In this document: positions 5,878 to 8,056 of the stretch, in pieces
Numbering within the stretch: the stretch's first letter is position 1
Layout: the number at the start of each line of letters is the position of its first letter
From: Rhodospirillales bacterium
Lineage (GTDB): Bacteria; Pseudomonadota; Alphaproteobacteria; Rhodospirillales; Casp-alpha2
Assembly (NCBI GenBank): GCA_018664265.1
Contig: JABJOR010000601.1
Location: forward strand, 1 to 8,056
Direction: 5' to 3'
DNA length: 8,056 bases
The notes under the pieces: generated by a model
The model's database searches: none
Seen by the model: only the letters and a program-made list of their open reading frames with translations
What the model was told of the DNA's origin: nothing
Made by a program: the position numbers and the translations under genes

Positions 5878-6501
5878 ATGACCAAAAATTTGCTTTATAT
5901 CGCCGATCCCATGTGTTCGTGGTGCTGGGGATTTGCCCCGACAATTGAAGCCATTGCCCAACGTTACGAGTCTCAGCTCACCATCAAGCCCGTTATGGGT
6001 GGCCTGCGAGCACTTAACCGGACACCCATGGATGATGCTCAGAAAGCCGAAATTGCTGAGCACTGGACCCACGTTAATGAGCGAACCGGCCAGTCTTTCG
6101 ACATGTCCTTTTTTGACCGAAATGAGTTCGTCTATGATACAGAGCCTGCCTGTCATGCGGTGTGTGTTGTCCGAGCGCTGGAGCCAAGCCTGACGCTGCT
6201 TTATCTGTCAGCCCTGCAAGAAGCCTTTTATACCGAAAACCGGGATATCACGGATGAAGCGATTTTATGCGAAGTTGCCGAAAGTCTGCGCATTGACGGC
6301 GCACGGTTTCTGAGCCTGTTCAAGGATGTCATGAGCGTCTATGAGACCGCTGGCGATTTTCATATGGCCCGACAGATGCAAGTAACTGGATATCCCTCAA
6401 TTGTGCTCAACAAAGACGATCAATATGCCATGCTGACGGCGGGATATCAGCCTCTGGAAGACTTGCTTCCGGCTTTGGATGATTGGCTTGCCCAAAGCTG
6501 A
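5878..6501 (+). CDS. Cytoplasmic DsbA-family thioredoxin-fold protein (CSWC active site)
   Basis: The 207-residue product is a DsbA-like thiol-disulfide protein. A first beta strand (NLLYIADPM) leads to the redox motif CSWCW (Cys13, Cys16). A helical insertion spans about residues 50-160. The chain then returns to VTGYPSIVL (169-177), whose Pro173 is the cis-proline facing the active site in thioredoxin folds. Unlike DsbA (CPHC) it has no signal peptide, so it should work in the cytoplasm; this fits the FrnE/2-hydroxychromene-2-carboxylate isomerase-like branch of the family. Cys92 and Cys96 (PACHAVC) could form a second pair, and Cys131 is single. Its ATG follows the rlmN TAA with no base between, suggesting co-transcription and coupled translation. 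The substrate is unknown; a role as disulfide reductase or oxidase for neighbours is conjecture. Confidence 0.88.
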   Translation: MTKNLLYIADPMCSWCWGFAPTIEAIAQRYESQLTIKPVMGGLRALNRTPMDDAQKAEIAEHWTHVNERTGQSFDMSFFDRNEFVYDTEPACHAVCVVRALEPSLTLLYLSALQEAFYTENRDITDEAILCEVAESLRIDGARFLSLFKDVMSVYETAGDFHMARQMQVTGYPSIVLNKDDQYAMLTAGYQPLEDLLPALDDWLAQS

Positions 6502-6508
6502 TTTTCTC
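6470..6508 (+). terminator. Intrinsic terminator overlapping the end of the DsbA-like gene
   Basis: CGGCTTTGG (6470-6478) pairs with CCAAAGCTG (6492-6500) in a 9-pair stem containing one G-U pair. The loop is 13 bases, and the T-rich ATTTTCTC (6501-6508) follows at once. The stop codon of the gene lies in the 3' arm and its junction. Stem length, T-tract and position at the end of the ialB-like/rlmN/dsbA-like run make this the clearest terminator in the window, although the loop is larger than usual. Confidence 0.6.
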
Positions 6509-6515
6509 ATATACT
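6488..6515 (+). promoter_or_regulatory. Candidate sigma-70-type promoter for argG
   Basis: TTGCCC (6488-6493) is followed after 16 bases by TATACT (6510-6515, five of six bases of the -10 consensus). Transcription would start near 6522, leaving a leader of about 43 bases before the argG ATG. The -35 box lies in the terminator hairpin of the preceding gene, so termination and initiation share sequence here. Confidence 0.4.
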
Positions 6516-6550
6516 GCGCGCAAATTTACAGCAATTACATCTAACAAAAA

Positions 6551-6556
6551 GTGGGG
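6551..6556 (+). promoter_or_regulatory. Ribosome binding site of argG
   Basis: GTGGGG lies 8 bases before the ATG at 6565. It is a fair match, and no competing start lies nearby. Confidence 0.5.
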
Positions 6557-6564
6557 CTCATACC

Positions 6565-7782
6565 ATGAGCGATAAAATCAATAAAGTCGTCCTCGCCTAT
6601 TCCGGCGGTCTTGATACATCTGTCATTCTGAAATGGCTGGTCGAGACCTATAATTGTGAAGTTGTCACCTTTACCGCCGACCTCGGTCAGGGCGAAGAAG
6701 TTGAACCAGCACGCAAAAAAGCCGAAATGATGGGTATCAAGGATATCTTTATCGAAGACTTGCGCGAAGAATTCACGCGCGATTATGTTTTCCCCATGTT
6801 TCGCTCCAACGCAATTTATGAAGGCACATATTTGCTCGGAACCTCTATCGCACGACCATTAATTGCCAAGCGTCAAATTGAAATCGCCCGCGAAGTCGGT
6901 GCCGATGCGGTCTCTCACGGTGCAACTGGCAAAGGCAACGATCAGGTCAGATTTGAGCTCGGCTACTACGCCTTGCAACCCGACATAAAAATCATTGCGC
7001 CTTGGCGTGAGTGGGATTTGAACTCCCGCACCACACTGATTGAATACGCCGAAAAAAACCAGATTCCGGTCCCCAAGGACAAACGCGGCGAGCCTCCGTT
7101 CTCGCAAGACGCCAACCTGCTGCACATTTCATCAGAAGGCAAAGCATTGGAAGACCCATGGGTCGAGCCCGACTGGGATCATATTCTGACTCGCGTGGTT
7201 CCCATGTGGAAAGCCCCGGATACCCCACTTGAAATCACCATCGATTTTGAAGCTGGCGATCCGGTTGCTGTCAACGGAGAGAAACTCTCTCCAGCGATGC
7301 TGCTGACCAAGCTGAATGAGCTGGGTGGTGCCAACGGTATCGGTGCCATCGATATCGTGGAAAACCGTTTTGTCGGCATGAAATCCCGTGGTGTTTATGA
7401 AACACCGGGCGGAACCGTGCTGTATCACGCCCGCCGCGCAATGGAGAGCCTGACCCTTGACCGTGGTGCCATGCATCAAAAAGACGAGTTGATGCCACGC
7501 TACGCTGAAATCGTTTACAACGGTTTCTGGTTCTCGCCAGAACGTGAAATGCTGCAAGCCGCAATCGATGCCTGTAGCACTAACGTCACCGGAACCGTGC
7601 GGATGAAACTGTACAAAGGCAACGTGATCATAACGGGCCGTAAATCTCCGTTCAGCCTGTACAGTGAAGAACTGGTAACGTTCGAGGAAGACAGCGTGTA
7701 TGATCAACGCGATGCACAGGGCTTCATCAAACTAAACGCCCTGCGCCTGCGCACCCGTCAGTCTATAGAAAACAAGAAATAA
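6565..7782 (+). CDS. argG: Argininosuccinate synthase
   Basis: The 405-residue product catalyses the ATP-dependent joining of citrulline and aspartate to argininosuccinate, the penultimate step of arginine biosynthesis, in the cytoplasm. The N-terminal PP-loop ATP-binding motif is intact, [10 protein letters not shown] at 11-20. [14 protein letters not shown] (85-98) and [13 protein letters not shown] (119-131) are the conserved citrulline/aspartate-binding segments. IAPWREW (144-150) and the later [12 protein letters not shown] segment are also diagnostic. The length is that of the usual bacterial type-1 enzyme, with no gap or frameshift. The family works as a homotetramer, and partner ArgH is not in the window. 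argG has its own promoter-like sequence after a terminator, so it is probably a single-gene unit. It ends one base from the convergent downstream gene. No ARG-box operator or attenuator was recognised in the 63-base leader region. Confidence 0.98.
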   Translation: MSDKINKVVLAYSGGLDTSVILKWLVETYNCEVVTFTADLGQGEEVEPARKKAEMMGIKDIFIEDLREEFTRDYVFPMFRSNAIYEGTYLLGTSIARPLIAKRQIEIAREVGADAVSHGATGKGNDQVRFELGYYALQPDIKIIAPWREWDLNSRTTLIEYAEKNQIPVPKDKRGEPPFSQDANLLHISSEGKALEDPWVEPDWDHILTRVVPMWKAPDTPLEITIDFEAGDPVAVNGEKLSPAMLLTKLNELGGANGIGAIDIVENRFVGMKSRGVYETPGGTVLYHARRAMESLTLDRGAMHQKDELMPRYAEIVYNGFWFSPEREMLQAAIDACSTNVTGTVRMKLYKGNVIITGRKSPFSLYSEELVTFEEDSVYDQRDAQGFIKLNALRLRTRQSIENKK

Positions 7783-7783
7783 T

Positions 7784-8056
7784 TTAACTGGTATCACGGC
7801 CAAGCCAGTAGCAATAGAGCGCCAGTGGTGCCAGCGTGATTTCTGCACCGCGCATGCGGCCTTGGCGGGCAATGGTTCTGGTCAGGATATAAAGATGCGC
7901 ATCAACTTTGTTGCGCTCCAGAAAATTCACCAGGCCTTCCGGCTTGTTATCGGCTGAGCCGTATTTGTTCATCCAGTCCAGCTCGTAAATCCGTTCCGGC
8001 CTGTCTGTATCAGCATTCATTGCCATCAGATCAATGGCTCCGGTCTTCCAACTGGC
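7784..8056 (-). CDS. Unrecognised protein, C-terminal part
   Basis: The frame stays open from the right edge to a TAA at 7784-7786, so at least 91 codons are present and the gene probably starts outside the window. I do not recognise the family. Readable features include DTDRPERIYELDW, a charged stretch GLVNFLERNKVDAHLYILTR and a hydrophobic C-terminal stretch ITLAPLALYCYWLGRD, too short and mixed to call a membrane anchor. An internal ATG at 8024-8026 would give an 80-residue protein. A GGAG lies 11 bases before that ATG, which is a poor spacing, and the codons upstream of it read like protein (WKTGAIDL), so continuation is preferred. It is convergent with argG with a single base between the two stop codons. 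The absence of stops and compositional similarity to its neighbours suggest a real gene, but function is unknown. Confidence 0.6.
   Translation of the reverse strand, partial: ASWKTGAIDLMAMNADTDRPERIYELDWMNKYGSADNKPEGLVNFLERNKVDAHLYILTRTIARQGRMRGAEITLAPLALYCYWLGRDTS
7787..7809 (-). terminator. Weak hairpin at the end of the unrecognised gene
   Basis: On the minus strand ACTGG and CCAGT (7805-7809 and 7787-7791) form a five-pair stem around a 13-base loop, followed by a T-rich exit (TAAATTATTTCTTG). The stem is short, so this is only a possible terminator for the minus-strand gene. The exit tract lies over the end of argG. Confidence 0.25.

Noticed and set aside
7132..7707. 191-codon open frame antisense to argG
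   Set aside because: It lies wholly inside argG, which is intact and unmistakable, and the antisense product shows no family motif. Such frames arise from the codon bias of the real gene.
1..8056. Defence, CRISPR, phage or mobile-element island
   Set aside because: No repeats, integrase, transposase, nuclease, toxin-antitoxin or sharp composition change was seen. The genes are ordinary housekeeping and envelope genes.

Overview
This is an ordinary, densely packed chromosomal segment of about 8 kb that most resembles an alphaproteobacterium of moderate GC content. The clues are an invasion-associated locus B (IalB) family protein directly upstream of rlmN, a Rhizobium etli-type (zinc-site) L-asparaginase, and a small His-rich periplasmic cytochrome c. 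Genus cannot be fixed from the sequence alone. I see no rRNA, tRNA, CRISPR array, insertion sequence, phage gene or attachment site, and no gene-free stretch above 100 bases.

Layout. A quinone-oxidoreductase-like gene runs off the left edge on the minus strand (1-320) and is divergent from a SpoU/TrmH-type RNA 2'-O-methyltransferase gene (405-1004, plus). That gene meets a minus-strand cytochrome c gene (1005-1403) tail to tail with no spacer; an imperfect inverted repeat spans the two stop codons. Next on the minus strand are an integral-membrane glycosyltransferase of the GT39/ArnT type (1481-3022) and an asparaginase (3019-4026). These two overlap by 4 bases (ATGA), so they are probably translationally coupled.

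A 99-base divergent region (4027-4125) separates the asparaginase from a plus-strand run: an ialB-like gene (4126-4665), rlmN (4717-5877) and a cytoplasmic DsbA-like thioredoxin-fold protein (5878-6501). The last abuts the rlmN stop with no gap. A hairpin followed by a T-rich tract covers the end of this run, and a promoter-like pair just after it precedes argG (6565-7782, argininosuccinate synthase). argG meets, with one base between stops, the 3' end of an unrecognised minus-strand gene that appears to run off the right edge.

Functionally this is a mix of housekeeping genes: RNA modification (SpoU-like, RlmN), arginine biosynthesis (ArgG), amide hydrolysis (asparaginase) and envelope functions (glycosyltransferase, IalB-like protein, cytochrome c). 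I did not find a clearly new system. The observations most worth a second look are the rlmN/DsbA-like pairing (RlmN forms a disulfide in each catalytic cycle), the asparaginase/glycosyltransferase coupling, the CxxC-bearing C-terminal domain of the glycosyltransferase, and the regulatory structures packed into coding ends.
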